Origin: Streptomyces griseorubiginosus
GTDB taxonomy: Bacteria; Actinomycetota; Actinomycetes; Streptomycetales; Streptomycetaceae
Direction: 5' to 3'
DNA length: 37,840 nt
Assembly: GCF_017614965.1 (NCBI RefSeq)
Contig: NZ_WVUG01000050.1
Coordinates: forward strand, 1 to 37,840
Part shown: positions 31,608 through 37,840 of the stretch, in pieces
How positions within the stretch are numbered: the stretch's first letter is position 1
How the letters are laid out: the number at the start of each line of letters is the position of its first letter
Position numbers and translations under genes: made by a program
Notes under the pieces: model-generated
Seen by the model: the letters and a program-made list of their open reading frames with translations, nothing else
Database searches by the model: none
What the model was told of the DNA's origin: nothing

Positions 31608-33224
31608 CTACTTCTTGTCGAGCAGGTCCTGCACCTTGGCGCGGACCTCGTCCGTGGCCAGGCCCCGGATCGTCAGCGTCGTGCGGCGGCGCAGCACGTC
31701 GTCCGGGGTCTCGGCCCACTCGTTGTCCCGGGCGTAGACGACCTGCGCCCAGATCTCCGGCGCGTCCGGGTGGACCCGCTCGCCCAGTTCCGGGTTGTCG
31801 TTCGCCAGGCGGGCGATGTCGAAGGCCAGGGAGCCGTAGTGCGTCGCCAGGTGCTTCGCCGTGTCGGCTGCCATCCGCGGACCCGGCGCCGGGTTGTCGA
31901 CCAGCAGACGGTGGGCGACCGCGCGCGGGTTGGCGACACCGGGCAGCGGCAGCTTCTTCGGCAGGGAGGCGATCGGCTCGAAGTCGTCACCGAGCGGGGC
32001 GCCCGGCAGCGCCTCCAGCTTCTTCATGACCGTGCGGCCGATGTGCCGGAAGGTCGTCCACTTGCCGCCCGCGACGGACAGCATGCCGCCCCGGCCCTCG
32101 GTGACGACGGTCTCGCGCTTGGCCTTCGCCGTGTCGCCGGGACCGCCCGGCAGCACCCGCAGACCCGCGAAGGAGTAGGTGATCAGGTCACGGCTCAGCT
32201 GCTGGTCCCGGACCGAGAACGCGGCCTCGTCCAGGATCTGGGCTATGTCCTTCTCGGTGACCGCCACGTCCGCCGGGTCGCCCTCGAACTCCTCGTCGGT
32301 CGTGCCGAGCAGCAGCATGTCCTCCCAGGGGAGGGCGAAGGTGATGCGGTACTTGTCGATGGGGGTGGCCAGTGCCGCCTTCCACGGGGAGGTGCGCTTG
32401 AGGACGAGGTGCGCGCCCTTGGAGAGGCGGATGGACGGGGCCGCGTTCGGGTCCTCCATCCGGCGCAGGTGGTCCACCCACGGCCCGGTCGCGTTCAGCA
32501 CCAGCCGGGCGTTGACGCCGAACTCGTCGCCCGTCGTACGGTCCCTCAGGTCCGCGCCGGTCACCCGGCCCTGCGTGAACCTCAGGCCGGTCACCTCGGC
32601 GTGGTTCAGCACGACGGCGCCCGCCTCGACGGCCGCGCGGACCGTCATCAGCGCCATGCGCGCGTCGTTCATCTGGTCGTCGCCGTACACCGCGACGGCC
32701 TTGAGGTTCTCGGTGCGCAGTTCGGGCACGTCCTGCGCCGCCTTCGCGGGCGACAGGAGGTGGCCGACGCCGTCACCGAACGCGGAGAGCGCGGAGTAGG
32801 CGAAGACGCCCGCCCCGAGCTTCGCGGCGCCGTGCGGCCCGCCCTTGTACACGGGGAGGTAGAACGTGAGCGGGTTCGCCAGGTGGGGGGCCACCTGGCG
32901 GGAGACCGCACGGCGCTCGAAGTGGTTCTCCGCCACCAGCTTCACCGCGCCGGTCTGCAGATAGCGCAGACCGCCGTGGAGCAGCTTGGAGGAGGCGGAG
33001 GAGGTGGCGCCGGCGAAGTCGCCGGCGTCGACCAGAGCCACCCTCAGGCCGGACTGCGCGGCGTGCCAGGCGGTGGAGATGCCCAGGATGCCGCCGCCGA
33101 TCACAAGAAGGTCGTACGACGCCTTGGCGAGCTGCTCCCGGGTCTCGGCCCGGCTCGGGTTCGAGCCGGAGGCCGGGTGCGTCCCCAGGGCAGGCACGGA
33201 CTGGAGGGTGGACTGACTGGTCAT
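31608..33224 (-). CDS. glpD: FAD-dependent glycerol-3-phosphate dehydrogenase
   Basis: 538 aa; ATG with AGGAG about 12 bases upstream. Residues 38-70 hold the FAD-binding dinucleotide fold (LLVIGGGILGISTAWHA, then LVDAGDFAGATSSASSKLLHGGLRYL, the GlpD signature). Further landmarks are LNATGPWVDHLRRM, KGAHLVL, the strand LPWEDMLLLGTTDEEF, and the C-terminal helical domain (EIWAQVVYARDNEWAETPDDVLRRRT). It oxidises glycerol-3-phosphate to dihydroxyacetone phosphate at the membrane face and passes electrons to menaquinone. It is the last gene of glpF-glpK-glpD (gylCAB in S. coelicolor), known there to be glycerol-induced and glucose-repressed. A short stem-loop separates it from glpK. Confidence 0.97.
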   Translation of the reverse strand: MTSQSTLQSVPALGTHPASGSNPSRAETREQLAKASYDLLVIGGGILGISTAWHAAQSGLRVALVDAGDFAGATSSASSKLLHGGLRYLQTGAVKLVAENHFERRAVSRQVAPHLANPLTFYLPVYKGGPHGAAKLGAGVFAYSALSAFGDGVGHLLSPAKAAQDVPELRTENLKAVAVYGDDQMNDARMALMTVRAAVEAGAVVLNHAEVTGLRFTQGRVTGADLRDRTTGDEFGVNARLVLNATGPWVDHLRRMEDPNAAPSIRLSKGAHLVLKRTSPWKAALATPIDKYRITFALPWEDMLLLGTTDEEFEGDPADVAVTEKDIAQILDEAAFSVRDQQLSRDLITYSFAGLRVLPGGPGDTAKAKRETVVTEGRGGMLSVAGGKWTTFRHIGRTVMKKLEALPGAPLGDDFEPIASLPKKLPLPGVANPRAVAHRLLVDNPAPGPRMAADTAKHLATHYGSLAFDIARLANDNPELGERVHPDAPEIWAQVVYARDNEWAETPDDVLRRRTTLTIRGLATDEVRAKVQDLLDKK

Positions 33225-33253
33225 TTCGGGTTCTTACTCCTCATCAGAGCGTG

Positions 33254-33275
33254 CGAGAGCCGTCGGGAGCTCTCG
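33254..33275 (-). other. 7-bp stem-loop between glpK and glpD
   Basis: CGAGAGC (33254-33260) pairs with GCTCTCG (33269-33275) right behind the glpK stop codon. There is no T-run, so it may tune mRNA ends or glpD expression rather than stop transcription. Confidence 0.45.
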
Positions 33276-34817
33276 TCAGCTCTCGTCGTCCTCGAGCCAG
33301 CCCATGGTCCGCTCGACGGCCTTGAGCCAGCTCTTGTACTCACGGTCGCGGGCGTCCGCGTCCATGCGGGGGGTCCACTCGGCGGCCCGGCGCCAGTTGG
33401 CGCGGAGGTCGTCGGTGCTGGTCCAGAAGCCGACGGCGAGACCGGCGGCGTAGGCGGCACCGAGGCAGGTGGTCTCGGCGACCATCGGGCGCACCACGGG
33501 CGCGTCCAGGAAGTCCGAGAGGGTCTGCATCAGCAGGTTGTTGGAGGTCATGCCGCCGTCGACCTTGAGGGCCGCGAGCTCCACGCCCGAGTCCTTGGTC
33601 ATGGCGTCCGTGATCTCACGGGTCTGCCAGGCGGTGGCCTCCAGGACCGCACGGGCGAGGTGCGCCTTGGTGACGTACCGGGTCAGACCGGCGATCACAC
33701 CGCGGGCGTCGGAGCGCCAGTACGGGGCGAACAGACCGGAGAAGGCCGGCACGAAGTAGGCGCCGCCGTTGTCCTCGACGGACAGGGCGAGCGTCTCGAT
33801 CTCGGCGGCGGTGGAGATCAGGCCCATCTGGTCGCGCATCCACTGCACCAGCGAACCGGTGACGGCGATCGAGCCCTCCAGGGCGTAGACCGGCTTGTCG
33901 TCGCCGATGCGGTAGCCGACCGTGGTCAGCAGGCCCGAGTAGGAGTTGATGATCTTCTCACCGGTGTTCATCAGCATGAAGGTGCCGGTGCCGTACGTGG
34001 ACTTGGCCTCGCCCTCGGAGAAGCAGGTCTGGCCGAACAGGGCCGCCTGCTGGTCGCCGAGCGCGGAGGCGACCGGGATGCCGCCGAGCAGCTCGCCCAG
34101 CTTGCCGCCGGTGACCTCGCCGTAGATCTCGGAGGAGGAGCGGATCTCGGGCAGCATCGCCAGCGGCACACCGATCGACTCGGCGATCTTCTCGTCCCAC
34201 TCCAGCGTGTGGAGGTTCATCAGCAGGGTGCGGGAGGCGTTGGTGACGTCGGTGTAGTGCTTGCCGCCGTTGACACCACCGGTGAGGTTCCAGATGACCC
34301 AGGTGTCCATGGTGCCGAAGAGGATGTCGCCGCGCTCGGCGCGCTCGCGCAGGCCCTCGACGTTGTCGAGCAGCCAGCGGGCCTTGGGGCCGGCGAAGTA
34401 GGAGGCGAGGGGGAGACCCGTCTCGCGGCGGAAGCGGTCCTGGCCGACGTTGCGGCCGAGCTCCTTGCACAGGGCGTCGGTGCGGGTGTCCTGCCAGACG
34501 ATGGCGTTGTGGACCGGCTCACCGGTGTTCTTGTCCCACAGCAGCGTGGTCTCGCGCTGGTTGGTGATGCCGATGGCCTTGATGTCGTCCCGGGTGATGC
34601 CGGCCTTCTGGATGGCTCCGGCGACGACCTCCTGGACGTTGGTCCAGATCTCGTTGGCGTTGTGCTCGACCCAGCCCGGCTTCGGGAAGATCTGCTCGTG
34701 CTCCTTCTGGTCGACGGAGACGATACGGCCGTCCCGGTCGAAGACGATGCAGCGGCTGGAGGTGGTGCCCTGGTCGATGGCGGCGATGAAGGGGCCGGCG
34801 GTGTGCGCGTCGGTCAC
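33276..34817 (-). CDS. glpK: Glycerol kinase
   Basis: 513 aa from a GTG ([22 protein letters not shown]) with AGGAG upstream. FGGY-family landmarks: phosphate-binding [15 protein letters not shown] (13-27), [59 protein letters not shown] and [14 protein letters not shown] near the adenosine site. Length is as usual. It phosphorylates glycerol entering through GlpF, trapping it as glycerol-3-phosphate for GlpD. It lies 50 bp after glpF and 51 bp before glpD on the same strand, an evident operon. Confidence 0.98.
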   Translation of the reverse strand: MTDAHTAGPFIAAIDQGTTSSRCIVFDRDGRIVSVDQKEHEQIFPKPGWVEHNANEIWTNVQEVVAGAIQKAGITRDDIKAIGITNQRETTLLWDKNTGEPVHNAIVWQDTRTDALCKELGRNVGQDRFRRETGLPLASYFAGPKARWLLDNVEGLRERAERGDILFGTMDTWVIWNLTGGVNGGKHYTDVTNASRTLLMNLHTLEWDEKIAESIGVPLAMLPEIRSSSEIYGEVTGGKLGELLGGIPVASALGDQQAALFGQTCFSEGEAKSTYGTGTFMLMNTGEKIINSYSGLLTTVGYRIGDDKPVYALEGSIAVTGSLVQWMRDQMGLISTAAEIETLALSVEDNGGAYFVPAFSGLFAPYWRSDARGVIAGLTRYVTKAHLARAVLEATAWQTREITDAMTKDSGVELAALKVDGGMTSNNLLMQTLSDFLDAPVVRPMVAETTCLGAAYAAGLAVGFWTSTDDLRANWRRAAEWTPRMDADARDREYKSWLKAVERTMGWLEDDES

Positions 34818-34867
34818 TGTGTGCTCCTGGGGTTCCGTGAGTTAGGGGGAGGGTCTACCGAGTTGCT

Positions 34868-35662
34868 TTAAGCAAAAGCGACGTTGTAGATGCCTGCAGC
34901 GATCGCGCCGCCGATGAGCGGACCGACCACCGGGATCCAGGCGTAGCCCCAGTCGGAGCCGCCCTTGTTGGGCAGGGGCAGAAGGGCGTGCACGATGCGC
35001 GGGCCCAGGTCACGGGCCGGGTTGATCGCGTAGCCCGTCGGTCCGCCGAGGGAGAGACCGATCGAGACGACCACGAGCGCGGTGATCAGGGCGCCCAGGG
35101 TGCCCAGGCCGTTGCCCTTGTCGTTGAGGCCCTGGGTGAGGACCGCGAGCACCAGCACCACGGTGCCGATGATCTCGGTGGCGAGGTTCTGCCAGACGAC
35201 CCGGATCTCCGGACCGGTGGAGAAGATGCCGAGCACGGGGCCCGCGCCCTTCTCCTGCGCCTCGACGGCCTTGGCCGCGGTGGCCTGCGCGCCGGGACCG
35301 CCGACGATCTCCCGGTCAGTCAGGTGCGCGTGGAACTGGCCGTAGTAGGCCACCCAGACCAGGGTCGCACCGATCGCGGCGCCGAGCAGCTGCCCTGCCC
35401 AGTAGACCGGGACGTCGCTCCAGTCGCCGTCCTTGATGGCGAGCGCGAGCGTCACGGCCGGGTTGAGGTGGGCGCCGGAGAGCGGCGCCGAGGTGTACAC
35501 GGCCGTCAGTACGGCGAAACCCCACCCGAAGGTGATGGCGAGCCAGCCGGCGTTACGGGCCTTGGAGGCCTTCAGCGTCACGGCGGCGCAGACGCCTCCG
35601 CCGAGCAGGATGAGTATGGCGGTACCGATGGTCTCGCCGATGAAGATGTCGGAGCTGGACAC
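34868..35662 (-). CDS. glpF: Glycerol uptake facilitator (aquaglyceroporin)
   Basis: 264 aa from a GTG chosen for the AAAGGAG site 6 bases upstream; a longer frame to 35800 would run through the promoter. Six membrane segments are apparent, with the two pore half-helices LNPAVTLAL (after GAH) and INPARDLGP, the NPA boxes of the MIP family. The Asp after the second NPAR is the mark of the glycerol-conducting branch. It ends in TAA, the only TAA stop noticed among the genes of this window. It is the first gene of the glycerol operon, downstream of gylR; its promoter carries a GylR-like site. Confidence 0.97.
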   Translation of the reverse strand: MSSSDIFIGETIGTAILILLGGGVCAAVTLKASKARNAGWLAITFGWGFAVLTAVYTSAPLSGAHLNPAVTLALAIKDGDWSDVPVYWAGQLLGAAIGATLVWVAYYGQFHAHLTDREIVGGPGAQATAAKAVEAQEKGAGPVLGIFSTGPEIRVVWQNLATEIIGTVVLVLAVLTQGLNDKGNGLGTLGALITALVVVSIGLSLGGPTGYAINPARDLGPRIVHALLPLPNKGGSDWGYAWIPVVGPLIGGAIAAGIYNVAFA

Positions 35663-35766
35663 CCGCGACTCCTTTGTCCTTCGTCCAGGGGACCGAACCC
35701 CGGGTCCCTCCGGAGGTTCGAGCTGCCCTCGGGGATGAGAGCGGTGTCGGCCCTTGGCGTTGTCAC

Positions 35767-35772
35767 ACTCTA
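35767..35772 (-). promoter_or_regulatory. Candidate -10 element of the glpF operon
   Basis: The minus strand reads TAGAGT, a full match to TAGRRT. About 17-18 bp upstream the -35 region would fall on GAACAC, inside the operator-like site, a layout expected for repression by GylR. Confidence 0.55.
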
Positions 35773-35790
35773 ACGCGTATTGCCGGTAGG

Positions 35791-35809
35791 TGTTCGACAA
35801 TGCCGACCG
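35791..35809. promoter_or_regulatory. GylR operator-like site in front of glpF
   Basis: TGTTCGACAATGCCGACCG. The left half equals the palindrome consensus TGTTCGRCA-W-TGYCGAACA and the right half matches at most positions. The same sequence block, with flanking TACCGG, is found at 36862-36880 before gylR. It overlaps the predicted -35 of glpF. Confidence 0.6.
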
Positions 35810-35947
35810 ATGGACGGGAGTCTTGCCGGGGCGTTACGTGCTCGTCAAGAGTTCTGTTGTCGAAAGCACGGCCGAAAACCCGATCGTTACTGATTGCCGC
35901 GAACAGTCGATCTTGCAGGTCAGATGGGTACTGGCGAGTAACAACAA

Positions 35948-35977
35948 GGGCCGGGGCACACCACCGTGCCCCGGCCC
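35948..35977 (-). terminator. Terminator of gylR
   Basis: GGGCCGGGGCAC (35948-35959) pairs exactly with GTGCCCCGGCCC (35966-35977) around a 6-nt loop. On the minus strand it is followed by TTGTTGTTAC. It lies about 70 bp after the gylR stop. Confidence 0.85.
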
Positions 35978-35999
35978 TCGCTCATCTCTGCTCGCACAG

Positions 36000-36043
36000 A
36001 CGTACGACAGGCGTACGGCAGACGTAAGGCAGCCGTACGACCC
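36000..36043. repeat. Four imperfect 11-bp repeats behind gylR
   Basis: Consecutive units at 36000, 36011, 36022 and 36033: ACGTACGACAG, GCGTACGGCAG, ACGTAAGGCAG, CCGTACGACCC. The period is about one helical turn. The array ends one base before the gylR stop codon. Confidence 0.7.
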
Positions 36044-36044
36044 C

Positions 36045-36809
36045 TCAGAAACGCCCCGCCCCCAGGTCCCGCGAGACCGCGCGGGCGCAGTCCCGCACGG
36101 CCGCGATCAGCTCCGGACGCAGCTCCCCGTCGCGGCGCAGCCGCTCCACCGCACCGGTGATGCCGACCGCGCCCACCGGCATCCGCCGCCGGTCATGGAT
36201 GGGCGCGGCGACCGACGCCACGCCCTCCCAGGTCTCCTCGACGTCCGACGCGTAGCCACGCGCGCGCGTGATGTCGAGGATGTGCTCGAAGTCCTCCAGG
36301 TCGCACGTGGTGCGCTCCGTGAACGGCTTGCGGTCGGCCTCGACCGCCTCGCTGTGCGCCACCGGGTCGTACGCCGACAGCACCTTGCCCAGAGCCGTGG
36401 AGTGCAGCGGCTGCATCGCCCCGATCTCCAGCACCTGCCGGCTGTCGTCGGGCCGGAAGACGTGGTGCACGATCAGCACGCCCTGCTGGTGCAGCACGCC
36501 GAGATAGACGCTCTCGCCGCTCGACCGCGCCAGGTCGTCCGTCCACACCAGGGCGCGCGCCCGCAACTCGTGCACATCGAGATAGGTGGTGCCCAGGCGC
36601 AGCAGCTCGGCGCCCAGCTGATAGCGCCCGGAGGCGTCGTCCTGCTCGACGAAACCCTCGGCCTGCAGGGTGCGCAATATGCCGTGGGCGGTGCCTTTGG
36701 CGAGGCCGAGCGACGAGGCGATGTCCGAGAGGCCGAGCCGTCGCTCGCCGCCCGCGAGCAGCCGCAGCATCGCGGCCGCCCGTTCGAGCGACTGGATGTT
36801 CCGTGCCAT
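36045..36809 (-). CDS. gylR: GylR, IclR-family repressor of the glycerol operon
   Basis: 254 aa from the ATG at 36809 (GGAGG about 11 bases upstream). Residues 1-65 are the IclR winged helix-turn-helix (IQSLERAAAMLRLLAGGERRLGLSDIASSLGLAKGTAHGILRTLQAEGFVEQD). Residues about 75-250 are the effector-binding GAF-like domain (LHSTALGKVLSAY, ASDVEETWEGVASVAAPIHD, VGAVGITGAVERL). The length equals that remembered for S. coelicolor GylR, and it has the same position upstream of glpF-glpK-glpD. In S. coelicolor GylR represses the operon, with induction by glycerol or glycerol-3-phosphate, and affects its own expression. The 19-bp palindrome at 36862-36880, 53 bp upstream of its start, agrees with autoregulation. 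Confidence 0.96.
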   Translation of the reverse strand: MARNIQSLERAAAMLRLLAGGERRLGLSDIASSLGLAKGTAHGILRTLQAEGFVEQDDASGRYQLGAELLRLGTTYLDVHELRARALVWTDDLARSSGESVYLGVLHQQGVLIVHHVFRPDDSRQVLEIGAMQPLHSTALGKVLSAYDPVAHSEAVEADRKPFTERTTCDLEDFEHILDITRARGYASDVEETWEGVASVAAPIHDRRRMPVGAVGITGAVERLRRDGELRPELIAAVRDCARAVSRDLGAGRF

Positions 36810-36861
36810 CGCCGTCCTGCCTCCGTCCCCTTCGACAGCCGAGTTACGGCGCCGCTGCCGC

Positions 36862-36880
36862 TGTTCGGCAATGTCGAACA
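36862..36880. promoter_or_regulatory. GylR operator-like palindrome in front of gylR
   Basis: TGTTCGGCAATGTCGAACA, a 19-bp palindrome with one mismatched pair, followed by CTACCGG. The block GGCA(A/T)TGTCGAACAC-TACCGG recurs, inverted, upstream of glpF at 35783-35808. It is the best operator candidate for GylR. Confidence 0.65.
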
Positions 36881-36907
36881 CTACCGGTCGATGACGACCC
36901 ACCGCTA

Positions 36908-37092
36908 ATGGTCGGTAGACATCTGTTGCGTCACCGGTGTCCCGTCGGTGACCTGCCGCCATCCTGGTCCGTCCCGTGGACTGACCGACCATCCCGGACG
37001 GGACCCGGCTACCCTGGCGGCGTGCGCCCTCCCTGGGAAGACCCGGGGAACACGCAAAGCCGACAGCCGTCGCACTCAAGGGAGCCCCTTTC
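36908..37092 (+). promoter_or_regulatory. metH promoter and structured leader
   Basis: Features in order: distant inverted repeat ATGGTCGGT (36908-36916) / ACCGACCAT (36984-36992); hairpin GTCACCG (36930-36936) / CGGTGAC (36946-36952); possible -10 TACCCT (37010-37015). A folded leader follows: outer stem GCGTG (37020-37024) / CACGC (37051-37055) enclosing CCCTGGG-AAGA-CCCGGGG (37031-37048). Next is CGAC-AGCC-GTCG (37061-37072), then AAGGG-AGC-CCCTT (37078-37090), which covers the likely ribosome site. It matches no riboswitch class I can recognise. Confidence 0.45.
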
Positions 37093-37840
37093 ATGGCCTC
37101 GTCGCCACTGACCCCTTCCGCCGACAGCCGGACCCGTGCGTCCGCGCTCCGTGAGGCCCTCGCCACCCGGGTGGTGGTGGCCGACGGAGCGATGGGCACC
37201 ATGCTCCAGGCCCAGGAGCCCACCCTCGAGGACTTCCAGAACCTCGAAGGCTGCAACGAGGTCCTCAACGTCACCCGCCCCGACATCGTCCGTTCGGTCC
37301 ATTTGGCCTACTTCGACGCGGGCGTCGACTGCGTCGAGACCAACACCTTCGGCGCCAATCTCACCGCGCTGGGCGAGTACGACATCGCCGAACGCGTCGC
37401 CGAGCTGTCCGAGGCCGGTGCCCGGATCGCCCGCGAGACGGCGGACGAGTTCGCCGCCCGGGACGGCCGGCAGCGCTGGGTGCTGGGCTCCATGGGCCCG
37501 GGCACCAAGCTGCCCACCCTCGGCCACACGACCTTCGGCGCCATCCGCGACGCCTACCAGCAGAACGCCGAGGGCCTCCTCGCCGGCGGTGCCGACGCCC
37601 TGCTGGTGGAGACGACCCAGGACCTGCTGCAGACCAAGGCATCGGTCATCGCCGCTCGCCGGGCGATGGAGACCGCGGGCTACGAGGTCCCGCTGATCGT
37701 CTCCGTGACCGTCGAGACGACCGGCACGATGCTGCTGGGCTCGGAGATCGGTGCCGCGCTGACCGCGCTGGAGCCGCTGGGCATCGACATGATCGGCCTG
37801 AACTGCGCGACCGGCCCGGCGGAGATGAGCGAGCACCTGC
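37093..37840 (+). CDS. metH: MetH, cobalamin-dependent methionine synthase (5' part)
   Basis: 249 codons seen before the window edge; the full protein is normally about 1,150-1,200 aa. ATG with AAGGGAG upstream. The visible part is the N-terminal homocysteine-binding barrel: VVVADGAMGTMLQAQ, FQNLEGCNEVLNVTRPDIV, VDCVETNTFGANLTALGEY, VLGSMGPGTKLPTLG, ALLVETTQDLLQTKA and GLNCATGPAEM, whose C238 is the first of the three zinc-binding cysteines. The later CC pair, folate domain, B12 domain and activation domain lie outside. MetH transfers a methyl group from 5-methyltetrahydrofolate via cobalamin to homocysteine. It is divergent from gylR, with a 283-bp gap. Confidence 0.95.
   Translation, partial: MASSPLTPSADSRTRASALREALATRVVVADGAMGTMLQAQEPTLEDFQNLEGCNEVLNVTRPDIVRSVHLAYFDAGVDCVETNTFGANLTALGEYDIAERVAELSEAGARIARETADEFAARDGRQRWVLGSMGPGTKLPTLGHTTFGAIRDAYQQNAEGLLAGGADALLVETTQDLLQTKASVIAARRAMETAGYEVPLIVSVTVETTGTMLLGSEIGAALTALEPLGIDMIGLNCATGPAEMSEHL

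Larger units (their letters stand above)
35663..35947. other. glpF promoter region and gap to gylR
   Basis: The gap between glpF and gylR is 382 bp and holds no gene. In order from glpF: leader, -10 element (35767-35772), operator-like site (35791-35809), two weaker half-site resemblances (TTGTCGAAAG at 35857-35866; TTGCCG-c-GAACA near 35894-35905), then the gylR terminator and an 11-bp repeat array. The S. coelicolor gyl operon has more than one promoter; the second could not be located. Confidence 0.55.

Noticed and set aside
37020..37092. Known cobalamin, SAM-IV or SAH riboswitch before metH
   Set aside because: The conserved cores of these classes, as I know them, are not present in order; only generic stems can be drawn.

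Overview
The window is a piece of a Streptomyces chromosome. The signs are very high GC with strong third-position GC bias, many GTG starts, a mycothiol ligase gene, two chaplin genes and a glycerol operon controlled by a GylR-type IclR regulator. The encoded ChpH and GylR have the lengths I remember for Streptomyces coelicolor (77 and 254 aa), so a close relative of that species is likely. No insertion sequence, integrase, phage gene or CRISPR array was seen. The layout looks like ordinary vertically inherited chromosome.

Layout: 1-6773 (+) is a tightly spaced run holding an HExxH-motif protein (5' end cut by the window edge), an 875-aa protein with a carboxypeptidase-regulatory-like beta domain, an all-helical 404-aa protein and an M20 metallopeptidase. 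The first three are unfamiliar and may form an undescribed module. 6770-12507 (-) is an operon of a Pls-like membrane NRPS (A-T plus membrane and hexapeptide-repeat domains, lysine-like specificity code), a short M1 aminopeptidase and a YchJ/SEC-C protein. 12855-12942 (-) is tRNA-Leu(GAG). 13141-15875 (+) holds an M20 peptidase, chpH and chpC. 15956-19306 has a 62-aa protein, an acidic hypothetical protein and a RecD2-like protein with a ruined Walker A motif, which is coupled to an aldo/keto reductase (19303-20289). 20462-23475 has an LLM/F420-type oxidoreductase, a ferritin-like protein and CorA.

23538-27018 (+) is the conserved actinobacterial neighbourhood of histidine phosphatase (MSMEG_4193 type), DUF3090, SCO1664-family PI3/4-kinase-like protein and mshC. 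27089-31478 (-) holds a glutamine-rich prion-like protein, a leaderless-secretion (apparently cytoplasmic) subtilase, a PAC2-family protein and a FadR-type GntR regulator. 31608-36809 (-) is the glycerol system glpD-glpK-glpF plus gylR, with a matching 19-bp operator-like site in front of both glpF and gylR. 37093 to the end (+) is the 5' part of metH.

The best candidates for new biology are the 1-5298 locus, the Q-rich protein/subtilase pair, the ATPase-dead RecD2-like protein and the putative lysine-activating Pls homologue. All domain calls come from reading motifs by eye; no database search was run.
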